Both the position numbers and the translations under genes were made by a program. 64,000 nucleotides of DNA from Streptomyces sp. BV286 (GTDB lineage Bacteria; Actinomycetota; Actinomycetes; Streptomycetales; Streptomycetaceae), in assembly GCF_019090165.1 (NCBI RefSeq), contig NZ_JAHRIB010000178.1:124001-188000 (forward strand), in the 5' to 3' direction. Below the pieces are notes generated by a model, which was not told where the DNA came from, made no database searches, and was given only the letters and a program-made list of their open reading frames with translations. Each line of letters opens with the position of its first letter. Within the stretch, counting starts at the first letter, position 1. Positions 50,593 to 59,067 of this stretch are shown piece after piece.

Positions 50593-51924
50593 ATGACCCC
50601 TGGCCCCACCACGCTCATCAGCGCCAACGACATCGGCATGCCCGCCTTGCCGCACTGGTTCCCTGCGCCTGCTGCCATCGCGGCTCTGCTCGTCGTCGTA
50701 CTGTCCGCCGCATGGTCCCTGCGGAAGTACCGACGGAAGCCGAGCGCTGGACAGCGTCGTAGCACCGCCGCGATCCCGGTCGCCGCTGTCGCCGCGATCG
50801 GCTGTACCGCCTACAGCGCGGACACCAGCTGGCGATTCGCCGCCGACTACCTCGACATGGGCAGCGCCGTCGAGCGCGCCGCGATGTTCGCCGCAGCCGA
50901 ACTGGCGCTGTTCGCCACCGCGCTGATGGCGCGGGCGAACCTCAACGGCTCCAAGCAGGCGCCCGGGGTGCCCGGCACTCTCACCTGGGTGATCACCTGC
51001 GTGCAGATCGTGCCCGCCTACGCCGAGTCCGGGCTGGTTGGCGGAACTGTGCGGGCTTTCGTCGGCCCGGTCCTGGCGGCAGTGCTCTGGCACCTGGCCA
51101 TGGGCATCGAACTGCGCCATCGCAGCCCGCACGCCGACTCCCGCAGCCTGGCCGCCCTCCTCACCCGACAGGCACGCGAACGGCTGCTGGCTCGTCTGGG
51201 GATTGCCGACCGGGACGCGGACGCCGCCCGGATCATCCGCGACCGCGCCCTCGACCGGGCCGTCACCCTGATCCTCCGGGCAGAGAGCATGACACCCGAC
51301 AAACGCACCAAGCGGCGAGGCCGACGCCTCACCCGCCGCCTGCACCAAGCCCTGGAGCAGGCTGACGTCGACCGCGACGAGCGCCAGGACGAGCTGCTGC
51401 TGCGCAAGCTCGCCACCCGCCAACAGGCCCTCGCCCTGGCCACCGTCCCGCTGCCCGCCCGCTGGCCCGACACCGCCGCACGCACGAGGGGCGGCTCCGC
51501 GACGGCCCGCCCGCGGGCTGGGGCAAGAGAGCGGGCAGAAATTTCGGGCGCCCCGCCCTACAAGGTCGCGGGCAATGACGCCGCCGACCGGGCAGCCCGC
51601 ACCCTGCCCGAAAACCGCCCGCAACAGCCCGTCCGCACCACCGTCGGCCCGGAACCAAAACCGGGCGAGGAACCGCCGGGCAACGACCCACGCGCCGCCT
51701 CGCGGGCGGAGTCGAAGCGCCCTAGCTCCAAACCGCGCGCGACACGGGACCTCCTCAACAAATACGCCCGTGACCTCTTCCGCGAGCACGGACGTCTCTC
51801 CCGCGACCTGTTGGAGGAGGCCGTACGCAAGGACGGCTACAGCGTGGCCAGCGACACCGCCGGCGAGGTGGTCCGCACCGTCAAGGCCGAGCTACCGACG
51901 GCGCCCGGCGGCCGCCCCCACTGA
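50593..51924 (+). CDS. DUF2637 membrane protein (Spd/transfer-region type)
   Basis: A 443-residue protein. The N-terminal third holds four predicted transmembrane helices (about residues 15-35, 55-75, 90-110 and 118-160) in the DUF2637 pattern (SADTSWRFAADYLDMGSAVE). A helical cytoplasmic part, a low-complexity Pro/Ala linker and a C-terminal winged-helix-like domain (RDLLNKYARDLFREHGRLSR) follow. DUF2637 proteins are common in the transfer regions of Streptomyces plasmids and elements. ATG at 50593 has GGAGAG eight bases upstream; a TTG at 50578 would be longer. Confidence 0.78.
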   Translation: MTPGPTTLISANDIGMPALPHWFPAPAAIAALLVVVLSAAWSLRKYRRKPSAGQRRSTAAIPVAAVAAIGCTAYSADTSWRFAADYLDMGSAVERAAMFAAAELALFATALMARANLNGSKQAPGVPGTLTWVITCVQIVPAYAESGLVGGTVRAFVGPVLAAVLWHLAMGIELRHRSPHADSRSLAALLTRQARERLLARLGIADRDADAARIIRDRALDRAVTLILRAESMTPDKRTKRRGRRLTRRLHQALEQADVDRDERQDELLLRKLATRQQALALATVPLPARWPDTAARTRGGSATARPRAGARERAEISGAPPYKVAGNDAADRAARTLPENRPQQPVRTTVGPEPKPGEEPPGNDPRAASRAESKRPSSKPRATRDLLNKYARDLFREHGRLSRDLLEEAVRKDGYSVASDTAGEVVRTVKAELPTAPGGRPH

Positions 51925-51956
51925 GACCACCCCCAACGCCCAAGGAAAACCCCTCA

Positions 51957-52595
51957 ATGCACGAATCGCACCACGAACTCCCCACCTCTCAGGAGGAGAT
52001 AATCACCGGCCTCGTCAGCGCAGCAAGCAATGGCGATGGACCGTCCATAGGCCGGTCCATCGCGGACTCCTCCGCCCCGGGGGTGGCGGAGGAGCAACTC
52101 CGGCACGAGGGCGTGCCGGAGCAGGAGCGGGTTGGCGCCGGCGAGCGGCCGGCCGATCCCTCCGCTGGGGCCACGCATCGTGCGCCGTACCGCCGTGCGA
52201 ACCTCGATGCGCAACGCTCCGAGCACGTCACCGCGCGCTTCGCGCCGCACGAGAAGCACGACATCCAGTCGTCGGCGAAAGCCGCTCACGTGACCATGGC
52301 CCGCTACATTGCCGACGCCACCATGGCCCGCGTCCGCGGTGAGATCACCGTCGCCGCCGAACGCACGGTCTACGACGATGCGATCGACGAGCTCGCCACG
52401 ATGAGGGCGCAGATCGCCCGGATCGGCAACAACGTCAACCAGATCGCCCGCCGCCTCAACGCGGACGGCGATCCACACTCTGTGGACGCCGCGATCCTTC
52501 ACCGGGCGGACCGCCTGCTCGCCGACGCCCACGACACGGTCCGGGCGATCGACGACGCCGCCATCCGGGCAGCCGAGCAGAAGTGGGCGGTCTGA
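51957..52595 (+). CDS. mobC: MobC-family relaxosome accessory protein
   Basis: A 212-residue protein. The N-terminal half is a variable linker; the C-terminal half is a MobC/ribbon-helix-helix-type DNA-binding domain with ERTVYDDAIDELATMRAQIA and the family hallmark IGNNVNQIARRLN. MobC-type proteins help the relaxase open the transfer origin. The relaxase GTG follows after a one-base gap, so both are co-translated. The upstream 30 bases hold the ribosome binding site region AAGG. Confidence 0.82.
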   Translation: MHESHHELPTSQEEIITGLVSAASNGDGPSIGRSIADSSAPGVAEEQLRHEGVPEQERVGAGERPADPSAGATHRAPYRRANLDAQRSEHVTARFAPHEKHDIQSSAKAAHVTMARYIADATMARVRGEITVAAERTVYDDAIDELATMRAQIARIGNNVNQIARRLNADGDPHSVDAAILHRADRLLADAHDTVRAIDDAAIRAAEQKWAV

Positions 52596-52596
52596 G

Positions 52597-54306
52597 GTGA
52601 TCGCGAACATCGTCAAGCCGGGCAACAAAACCTACGGCGTGCTGGCCTACCTCTTCGACAAAGGCCGCGCCAACGAACACACCGACCAGCACATCGTCGC
52701 CTCCTGGGACAACTTCATCCCCGACCCCGGCTCCTGGGACAGCCCTGGCCACAAGCAACGGCTCGGCCAGCTCACTCAGGCCCTGGATCTGCGGGTCAAG
52801 CAAGCTGGCGACAAGGCACCTGAGGGTCACGTGTGGCACTGCTCGATCCGCGCCGCACCCGAGGACCGCATCCTCACCGACGCCGAGTGGGCCACCATCG
52901 CCCGGCGCATGGTGCACGCGACCGGCATCGCACCTGACAGCGATCCGGACGGCTGCCGCTGGGTTGCTGTGCGTCACGCGGAGGACCACATCCACATCGT
53001 CGCCACCAAGGTGCGCGGTGATCTGCGTCCGCCGCGGAACTGGAACGACTACCGCCGCGCCATGAACGAACTCACAGCCGTCGAGGAAGACTTCGGCCTC
53101 ACCCGGGTTGCGCGTGGTCCCGAAGCTGCTGCCGGCACCTCGGCGGTGAAGCGCTCCACCCGGGCCGAGCAGGAGGAGGCCAAGCGACGGGGCCACGACA
53201 AGACCGCGCGTGAGCGGCTGCGGCACGTCGTGCGTACCGCGCTGTCCCACGCGAAGGATCTGGAGGAGTTCTTCAACCTGCTCGCCGATGCCGGCCTTCA
53301 GGTCGAGACCCGCACACTGCCCTCCGGCGACCTCGGCGGCTACAAGGTCGCCCTGTCCGACGACGGCACGCCCATCTGGTTCTCCGGCTCCAGCCTCGCC
53401 ACCGACCTGTCCCTCCCCCAGATCCAACAGCGCCTGGCCGCCACCGAGGCGCAGCCCACCGCAGCCTCATCAGCTCGCCAGCACCGCCCCAGCCCATGGC
53501 ATGTGGCCACCGCTGCCGCCGAACGCATCCCCCACCACCTCGCCCACGCCGACGACGGCGCCGTCCAGGCCCACCTCACCGTCTTCGGCGAAGTCCTCTA
53601 CGCGCTACCCGCCCATGCTCCTGTCCGACTCCAGGCCGAACTCCACCGTGCGGCTGCCGCCTTCGAACACGCCGCCCACACCCGCGCCCGCGCCGACCAC
53701 CAGCACGCCCGCGCACTGCGGGGCGCGCTCAAGGCCATGCGCTACCAGCCAGCGGACCACACCGGGCTGGCCATGCTCTTGGACGCCGCCATCCTCGTCG
53801 TCCTCGCAGTCCAGCGCCGCAGCGCACTGCACCACCACGACCGGCAGGTGGCCGCCGCCCGTCAGACGCTCACCCACCTGCAAGCCGCCTACGACCAGAT
53901 AGCCCCCACCAGCCTCACTGAACTCGGCAGGCGCTATCCCTCCGACAACACGGTGCACCGGTACGTCCGCGCCCTGCACGAGGTCCTGCCCCGCCACGCC
54001 AAACAGATCCTCACGGAGAACGCCTGGCCCGCCCTCACCGCCGCCCTCGCCGCCGCCGAAGCCGCTGGCCACAACCCGGCCACCGTCCTCCAGCAGGCAG
54101 CCCAGCACCGCCCCTTGGACGACGCGAAGTCAGCATCCGAGGTCCTCGTCTGGCGCATCCAACGCCTCGGCGACCGGCATGCACCCGGCCCCGGCGCACG
54201 AGCCGCCCAGGCCCGCCGCCTTCCCGCTCAGACCGCCCCGCAGACCGATCCCGGGCTCCCGGGCGCGTACACGCCGCCTACATCCCACGCCGGACGGTCC
54301 CGCTGA
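52597..54306 (+). CDS. mobA: Relaxase (MobA/VirD2-like)
   Basis: A 569-residue relaxase that should nick at the transfer origin and carry the strand to the recipient. The first catalytic Tyr candidate is in NKTYGVLAYLF (residues 10-20), and the metal-binding motif is RHAEDHIHIVAT (about 126-137) with three His. The HUH-type core spans residues 1-180; the remainder is helical and varied, with a linker rich in Ala and His. GTG start is one base after the mobC stop. No TraB/FtsK DNA pump or type IV coupling protein is seen in the window, so the element is likely mobilised by others. Confidence 0.85.
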   Translation: MIANIVKPGNKTYGVLAYLFDKGRANEHTDQHIVASWDNFIPDPGSWDSPGHKQRLGQLTQALDLRVKQAGDKAPEGHVWHCSIRAAPEDRILTDAEWATIARRMVHATGIAPDSDPDGCRWVAVRHAEDHIHIVATKVRGDLRPPRNWNDYRRAMNELTAVEEDFGLTRVARGPEAAAGTSAVKRSTRAEQEEAKRRGHDKTARERLRHVVRTALSHAKDLEEFFNLLADAGLQVETRTLPSGDLGGYKVALSDDGTPIWFSGSSLATDLSLPQIQQRLAATEAQPTAASSARQHRPSPWHVATAAAERIPHHLAHADDGAVQAHLTVFGEVLYALPAHAPVRLQAELHRAAAAFEHAAHTRARADHQHARALRGALKAMRYQPADHTGLAMLLDAAILVVLAVQRRSALHHHDRQVAAARQTLTHLQAAYDQIAPTSLTELGRRYPSDNTVHRYVRALHEVLPRHAKQILTENAWPALTAALAAAEAAGHNPATVLQQAAQHRPLDDAKSASEVLVWRIQRLGDRHAPGPGARAAQARRLPAQTAPQTDPGLPGAYTPPTSHAGRSR

Positions 54307-54469
54307 GCCGGAGCCCCTGGCGCGGGCCACGAGGAACGACACCACGCGCAGCCACGGACCGGCACGAAGCCGACGGACTGTAGCTGCACATCCCCGGTTA
54401 CCGAAACCGGGGATTCTCCGGACCCTATGTGTTGCCCCACCGCCCCACCCCTCAACAAGGAGCACCCGC

Positions 54470-54850
54470 ATCCTCCTCATCGAACCCCGCCGACACGTCG
54501 TCGCTCAGCTGTGCGGCGCGTACTTCAAGTACCACGCCAGCACCAAGACCTGGCGCCACGACGATGGAGGCCCCTTCACCAAGGCGGAACAGGCCGCCGC
54601 CCTCGCGCCCACCATCAACGAGGTCAAAGAGGCGAAGAAGCAGATTGACCTGTATCACGAGTACCTGCAGACCTGGCTCGAAGCCCCCGAGGTCCTGGAC
54701 CGCTTCCTCGCCCCCTTCCTGGACCAGCTCGACGAGCAGTCCTTCGGCAAGGCCATCGACATCATGAACAAGAACGAGCGGTTGAAGCTCCAGCGGCTGG
54801 TCAACGCGGCGGCCGAACCGGTCCGTCCGTTCACCCCGTACACCTTCTGA
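54470..54850 (+). CDS. Uncharacterised acidic/helical protein with no canonical start
   Basis: A protein of about 126 residues, (x)LLIEPRRHVVAQLCGAYF..., with a conserved-looking N-terminus, a Trp/His segment (YHASTKTWRHDD), then a helical domain ending VRPFTPYTF. The ribosome binding site AAGGAG (54457-54462) sits seven bases before an ATC at 54470, and no ATG, GTG or TTG is in a fitting place; the frame is open upstream to 54179, but that part overlaps the relaxase. An ATC start or a small sequence error is possible. Function unknown. Confidence 0.55.
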   Translation: MLLIEPRRHVVAQLCGAYFKYHASTKTWRHDDGGPFTKAEQAAALAPTINEVKEAKKQIDLYHEYLQTWLEAPEVLDRFLAPFLDQLDEQSFGKAIDIMNKNERLKLQRLVNAAAEPVRPFTPYTF

Positions 54851-54883
54851 CAGACGACGGCACCGACCGCACCCCCAGATGAG

Positions 54884-54929
54884 GAAGGGGCCGGTGACCG
54901 GGAAGCCATCCCGGTCACCGGCCCCCTTC
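54884..54929. terminator. Long hairpin terminator at the end of the transfer region
   Basis: GAAGGGGCCGGTGACCGGG pairs with CCCGGTCACCGGCCCCCTTC with one bulged C and a seven-base loop. It separates the plus-strand transfer genes from the minus-strand genes to the right and may serve both directions. Confidence 0.8.
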
Positions 54930-54942
54930 GCGTCCCCTGCAG

Positions 54943-55225
54943 TCACCGTGTGCGCTGTACTTTGTCAACGGCCTTCGCCAAGTGCGCGTCGACAACACCC
55001 GGCGAGCCGGAAACGACCACCAGCACGTTGGCGATGCGGATCGCCGTCTGCTGGACAACGCTGCGCTGCTGGCCGACGGAATAGGTGAGCAGCTGGCTCC
55101 TGCTGTTTGGGCGCGGAGGCGGAGGAGGCCGGATCGTGGGCGGGCATGCTGCCTGTGGTGCAGCCAGCCAGGGCCAGGGCGGCGAGGGCGCTCAGGTTGC
55201 GAACGGTCGTGGTGCGAAGGCGCAT
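54943..55225 (-). pseudogene. Small lipoprotein gene with a frameshift
   Basis: From ATG 55225 the frame encodes a lipoprotein signal (MRLRTTTVRNLSALAALALA, then GC) and a short linker, then turns Arg/Pro-rich at about 55100. In the +1 frame from the same point the sequence continues as QLLTYSVGQQRSVVQQTAIR and on through IANVLVVVSGSPGVVDAHLA to a stop at 54943, with normal codon use. The two halves together look like one secreted lipoprotein of about 95 residues interrupted by a one-base insertion (or two-base deletion). Function unknown. Confidence 0.65.
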
Positions 55226-55318
55226 GCGGAACCCCAAAATCGCTACGGAACGAACGGTCTGACCAGCCGGGCCTCCGGCGCCGGCGAAATGCAGGGGTAG
55301 GGAGTGGGGTTTCGGAGG

Positions 55319-55771
55319 TCAGTGGCCGAGGTGGCGCAGCCCGTCCTCAAAGGTGGGGTGCCAGTGGTCGACCGGACCGGAGTTGCGGTTGTACCAGGCC
55401 GCGTCCAGACGGGGCTCCATCACCTGGTGGCCGGCCCGACAGCGCAGCCACACCGAGTCGTCGCGAAGGCAGAAGACGATCCAGTCCCGGTACGCGCCGC
55501 ACGTCGGGCACGCGCGGATCTCGCTGTCGATGACGAGCGGCTGCATCCACCGCATCATCGCTCCCTCGACGTCCTGTCGGGACGGCGCCCGCAGATCGGC
55601 TGGTGGGAAATCCGGCGTCATGGTCGCCGAGGCCGATCCGGTCGACATCGGCGCCTCAGCACGGACGATGTCGAATGGCAGAAGCTCGTGTGCATGCATC
55701 TGCAGCAGCGCGAACGCCTCACGTTGGGCCTCACGGAACTCGCGGTCTGCGCGAGCACGTCGTCGGAACAT
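55319..55771 (-). CDS. Uncharacterised protein with a zinc-ribbon-like Cys motif
   Basis: A 150-residue protein starting MFRRRARADREFREAQREAF; an upstream in-frame ATG at 55816 would add 15 residues. Charged helical N-terminal half; the C-terminal half has CPTCGAYRDWIVFC and WLRCRAGHQVM, which could form a zinc ribbon (C-x2-C and C-x3-H). It lies 52 bases... upstream neighbour on the same strand is the DUF317 gene, and the two may be co-transcribed. No function known. Confidence 0.65.
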   Translation of the reverse strand: MFRRRARADREFREAQREAFALLQMHAHELLPFDIVRAEAPMSTGSASATMTPDFPPADLRAPSRQDVEGAMMRWMQPLVIDSEIRACPTCGAYRDWIVFCLRDDSVWLRCRAGHQVMEPRLDAAWYNRNSGPVDHWHPTFEDGLRHLGH

Positions 55772-55867
55772 ACGGTCTCCATCTCTGTCATCTGACGGAC
55801 ACAGGGGAACGTGCACTCAGGGGAATTGGCGACGAACAGCACAAGAAGCACTGCAGGGCGCGGATCG

Positions 55868-56662
55868 TCAGCTGCGGCGGACGAAGTTGAGCCGGCCCTC
55901 CGCGCTCTTGGGCACGGTGCGGCGGGGCACCGGGACCGGTGAGGCGAGCGAGGAGGCGAATGCCGCGACCAGGTCGTGCGGGACACTGGCGCTGAAGCTG
56001 GCACACCACAGATATGGGGTGCCGAGAACGGGTTCCGCCCACGCCTGCCACCCCATCAAGTCAGGGTGCGGATCCGCGTCCTGGACAAGCGGCGGCTGCA
56101 GTCCCAGGGAGACGGTGGCGGAGAACCCGGGGTCCATGGCGGTGGTGAGGGGACAGTCCACGTCACGGATCCAGCCTTGGGCACCGAGGGCGTTGAGGAC
56201 CGTCTCGGGCCCTTCGAAGCCAGCATCCGGCACCTCACGGGCGTCGAGCGCGACGATGAGATCAGCGAGCGCCTCGTACGGGACGCCGGAGGTGAAGTAC
56301 GCGTTCCACTCCGTCATCGCGGAGGCAGCATGCGGGCGGGCGCTCAGCTGCCAAGCAACGGGCAGTCCGCCCAGCTCGAACGGGTAGGCCGCGAGGATCC
56401 ACTCGGCGCCGCTCAGCCCGTCCGGGCTCACATACAGCAGCGTGTGGCTGGAGGTGGGCCACATACGCCAGCCGAGGCCGGTCAGTGTGTCGCCGATCCG
56501 CTCGGCGAGCGCGCCGTCATCACCTGCCAGGTGGCGCGGAGTGACCCAGTACATCGGGTCTGGCAAGTCGGAACGAGAAGGGTCACTGGGGTGGTGCGGG
56601 TGCAGGGGCGCCTCCGTGGGCTCGGGCGTCAGTTCTTCCGGCAGGGCGTTGTACGTTGACAT
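55868..56662 (-). CDS. DUF317-domain protein
   Basis: A 264-residue protein with two related halves, each ending in Trp-rich strands. WAEPVLGTPYLWCASFSASV and PHDLVAAFASSLASPVPVPR near the C-terminus are the DUF317 signature; EWILAAYPFELGGLPVAWQL and WNAYFTSGVPYEALADLIVA form the earlier copy. DUF317 proteins are frequent in Streptomyces plasmids and mobile elements and have no known role. ATG at 56662 was used; an upstream Met at 56674 is possible. Confidence 0.83.
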   Translation of the reverse strand: MSTYNALPEELTPEPTEAPLHPHHPSDPSRSDLPDPMYWVTPRHLAGDDGALAERIGDTLTGLGWRMWPTSSHTLLYVSPDGLSGAEWILAAYPFELGGLPVAWQLSARPHAASAMTEWNAYFTSGVPYEALADLIVALDAREVPDAGFEGPETVLNALGAQGWIRDVDCPLTTAMDPGFSATVSLGLQPPLVQDADPHPDLMGWQAWAEPVLGTPYLWCASFSASVPHDLVAAFASSLASPVPVPRRTVPKSAEGRLNFVRRS

Positions 56663-56936
56663 GCCGTGCCGCAACGCACCAGTCCTTTCGGGATCTTTCC
56701 TGTCTGCCCCCGGCGAACTTGTCCTTCGTCATCCAATTGTGGGATCTCAGGTTCCGTGGCCGAATCTCATGACCGATGGCCACGTGGTGGCCACCTGCGA
56801 GACTCGGCCCCGGAGTCGTAGCCCAGACACAAGTGACCCGTCAGTAGGTTCCGAGGTTCGCTTCTCTGTCGTTTCCCGGCGCTGAGGCGCCTCTCATTGC
56901 GCTGTTACGCCAGCCGCGCTCACCTATTCTTCGAGC

Positions 56937-57986
56937 ATGTCTGCTGACTCGTACCAGACGGCTGGCCGTAATCAAGGCGGCGGCACTCGCGCCACGGTGC
57001 GCCCGCGTGCTACCGGTTCGCTGGCTGGGGAATTCTTTGCAGAACGTGAGATCAACTCACAGATTGGACTGAATGACACGCCAGAAAGCCTGTGGGAATG
57101 GCTCAGAGATGGAGCAGAAAGTAGTCACTCGGCGGGCTGTCCCGTACTGCCTCACTCATCGGCTGAGAACATCTTCTATCGGGGGCAGTCCAATGCTGAT
57201 CACGGTCTCTCCTCTAGCCTCTTCCGGGTCCTTAGCGCCTCAGTATCAAGAGTCACCGAATACAGGATGGCCAAGGTAGAGGAACACATACTGCAAGTCA
57301 TGAGACGACAAGGGCTTGGACGGCTTATGACGGACGGACAACTCCTGGGCCTCTTGCAGCATCACGGCATCCCGACCCGGCTCATCGACGTGTCGAAGTC
57401 CCCGATGGAATCTCTGTTCTTCGCCGTGGATCAGGACCATGACCTGGACGGCCGACTTTTCGTGATCCAGCTCCACCCAAGCGATGACGGCGAGATAGAC
57501 ACCATCAACCTTTCCGACCAACACCAGTTGGAATGGGCAAACGCTGCACGCGGGGAGCAGTACGCCAAATCGAGCTGGACGGGCCGAGTGGCAGTCATTG
57601 ATCCACAGGACCTAGACCCCCGAATGCGCGCCCAGCGGGGATGCTTCCTCGTAGGCGGCCTCATCGCCAGCTACTCCCGGCGGCAGATGCAGTTTCATGG
57701 CCGTGTATTGGCAGCAGAGGACCTGGCCAAGATCACGACCCTCAGCATCCGGTTCCCGCAACGCAACGCACCAGGGAAAGCGTGGTCCGCTACGGCCTGG
57801 ACGGTCCGCATTCCCGCGCGTTGGAAGCGCCCCCTAAACGATCTACTCAAGAGAGAAAAGGACCCGATCACCAAGGACACCATGTATCCGCCGCTAGCTG
57901 AGGTGAAACGTCTAGCGATCAGCAAGGCGGACGAGTTGTCCAGGACCACATGGGTGACCAAGAAGCGCCAGCGCTCGCCCTCGTGA
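56937..57986 (+). CDS. FRG-domain protein
   Basis: A 349-residue protein. The FRG domain is clear: NIFYRGQSNADHGLSSSLFR (residues 78-97), then LLQHHGIPTRLIDVSKSPME (139-158) and SLFFAVD, which match the domain's typical F/YRGQ and QHxGxPTRLLD motifs. The domain occurs in phage-defence and toxin contexts but has no settled activity. The codons use more A and T in third positions than the neighbours, which suggests recent transfer. It stands alone between a divergent DUF317 gene and a large inverted repeat. Confidence 0.85.
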   Translation: MSADSYQTAGRNQGGGTRATVRPRATGSLAGEFFAEREINSQIGLNDTPESLWEWLRDGAESSHSAGCPVLPHSSAENIFYRGQSNADHGLSSSLFRVLSASVSRVTEYRMAKVEEHILQVMRRQGLGRLMTDGQLLGLLQHHGIPTRLIDVSKSPMESLFFAVDQDHDLDGRLFVIQLHPSDDGEIDTINLSDQHQLEWANAARGEQYAKSSWTGRVAVIDPQDLDPRMRAQRGCFLVGGLIASYSRRQMQFHGRVLAAEDLAKITTLSIRFPQRNAPGKAWSATAWTVRIPARWKRPLNDLLKREKDPITKDTMYPPLAEVKRLAISKADELSRTTWVTKKRQRSPS

Positions 57987-58039
57987 CAAGCCAGCGTCAC
58001 CGCTTGGGCCAGGCGGGCTCACATTGAACCGGGCTTGGA

Positions 58040-58104
58040 CACGTGGGCCGGCGGGCCGGGCGGCGGGGGTCGATGCACCGCCGCCCGGCCCGCCGGCCCA
58101 CGTG
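58040..58104. terminator. Perfect 27-bp inverted repeat, probable terminator of the FRG gene
   Basis: The left arm 58040-58066 (starts CACGTGGGCCGGCGGGCC) is repeated in inverse at 58078-58104 with an 11-base loop. Every base pairs and the stem is very GC-rich. It lies 54 bases past the FRG stop. No T run follows; extrusion as a cruciform or a protein-binding role is possible. Confidence 0.7.
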
Positions 58105-58159
58105 ACACCCTCGTTCTCGTCCCCAGGCACCCCTTGGACCACACCACCAGGAGGAACCA

Positions 58160-58549
58160 GTGTCATACCCGCAACTGCTCACCCCCGAGGAGAAGCTCGC
58201 CGACGCGAAGAAGCTGTTGAGCCTCCCGCGTATCGTCGCGATCTGCGGCTCCACCCGCTTCATGACCGAGATGAACGAGGCCGATCTGCGGGAGACCAAA
58301 GCCGGAAAGATTGTCGTCAAACCGGGCTGTGACATGAAGTCGCCGCACGAACTTTGGTCCGATCCTGTCGAGGCCGAGGCGCTGAAGGTTCGACTCGACG
58401 ATCTGCACCGGGCGAAGATCCGGCTCGCTGATGAGGTGCTCGTAGTCGGCGACTACATCGGAGACAGCACCCGAGCCGAAATCGCCTACGCCCGGTCGCT
58501 GGGCAAGCCCGTGCGGTTCACGCACCCCGAAGTCGACCCTGACGCCTGA
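58160..58549 (+). CDS. Nucleoside 2-deoxyribosyltransferase-like protein
   Basis: A 129-residue protein of the NDT/DUF4406-like fold. PRIVAICGSTRFMTEM (residues 23-38) holds the substrate-binding GSTRF motif and LADEVLVVGDYIGDSTRAEI (90-109) the second motif, with the Glu of RAEIAYARSLGKPV in the place of the nucleophile of deoxyribosyltransferases. It may cleave or exchange nucleotide bases; no substrate is known. The GTG at 58160 has GGAGG nine bases upstream. Confidence 0.8.
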   Translation: MSYPQLLTPEEKLADAKKLLSLPRIVAICGSTRFMTEMNEADLRETKAGKIVVKPGCDMKSPHELWSDPVEAEALKVRLDDLHRAKIRLADEVLVVGDYIGDSTRAEIAYARSLGKPVRFTHPEVDPDA

Positions 58550-59067
58550 CCGCCCTCTGCCACCTCGACAACCAGGGTCGGCAGCCCGCCGCCTGACCGT
58601 CTCGCGGTGGCTTCGGCCGCCGCCCATCCCACACCCTCCGCAGGCATCCCTTGGAATTGATCATCTAGGACCCCGAGGCCGACTCCGCAGGTCATATCCT
58701 TGCCCCTCGGTAGCTGTCCCGAGGATTCGGCCACGGCCTTGAGACCGGACGACTGGCCAAGCCGTGAGACCGCACAATAACCACCAGGTCACAGTGCCGT
58801 TGTTGGCCACAAGCGGCGCGAACCTACACCAATCGAGGCGCTTGATAGCGAACCCGGTCGCTTCGGCCTTTCTGACAGTGAATCTAGTCGGAGGGGCGAT
58901 CACGCTGGGGGTGTCGAATGCCGGTATGTGACGAGGGGGTCCCTGTCGCAGACGATCTGGTGGGCAATCCGCCGTACGGGGCCGGCGGCCAGACGTACAG
59001 TGTCGGGGGGATTGCTCCCGGGGGTGCGGGCGGCGGACACAGGGCATCCCGCAGATCGAGGTGGGGC
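58550..59067. other. Spacer with no assigned gene
   Basis: These 518 bases show no frame with protein-like composition on either strand and no strong hairpin. A longer version of the following gene beginning at 58918 is possible, but its first 50 residues are Gly-rich and unlike a protein start. Confidence 0.4.
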
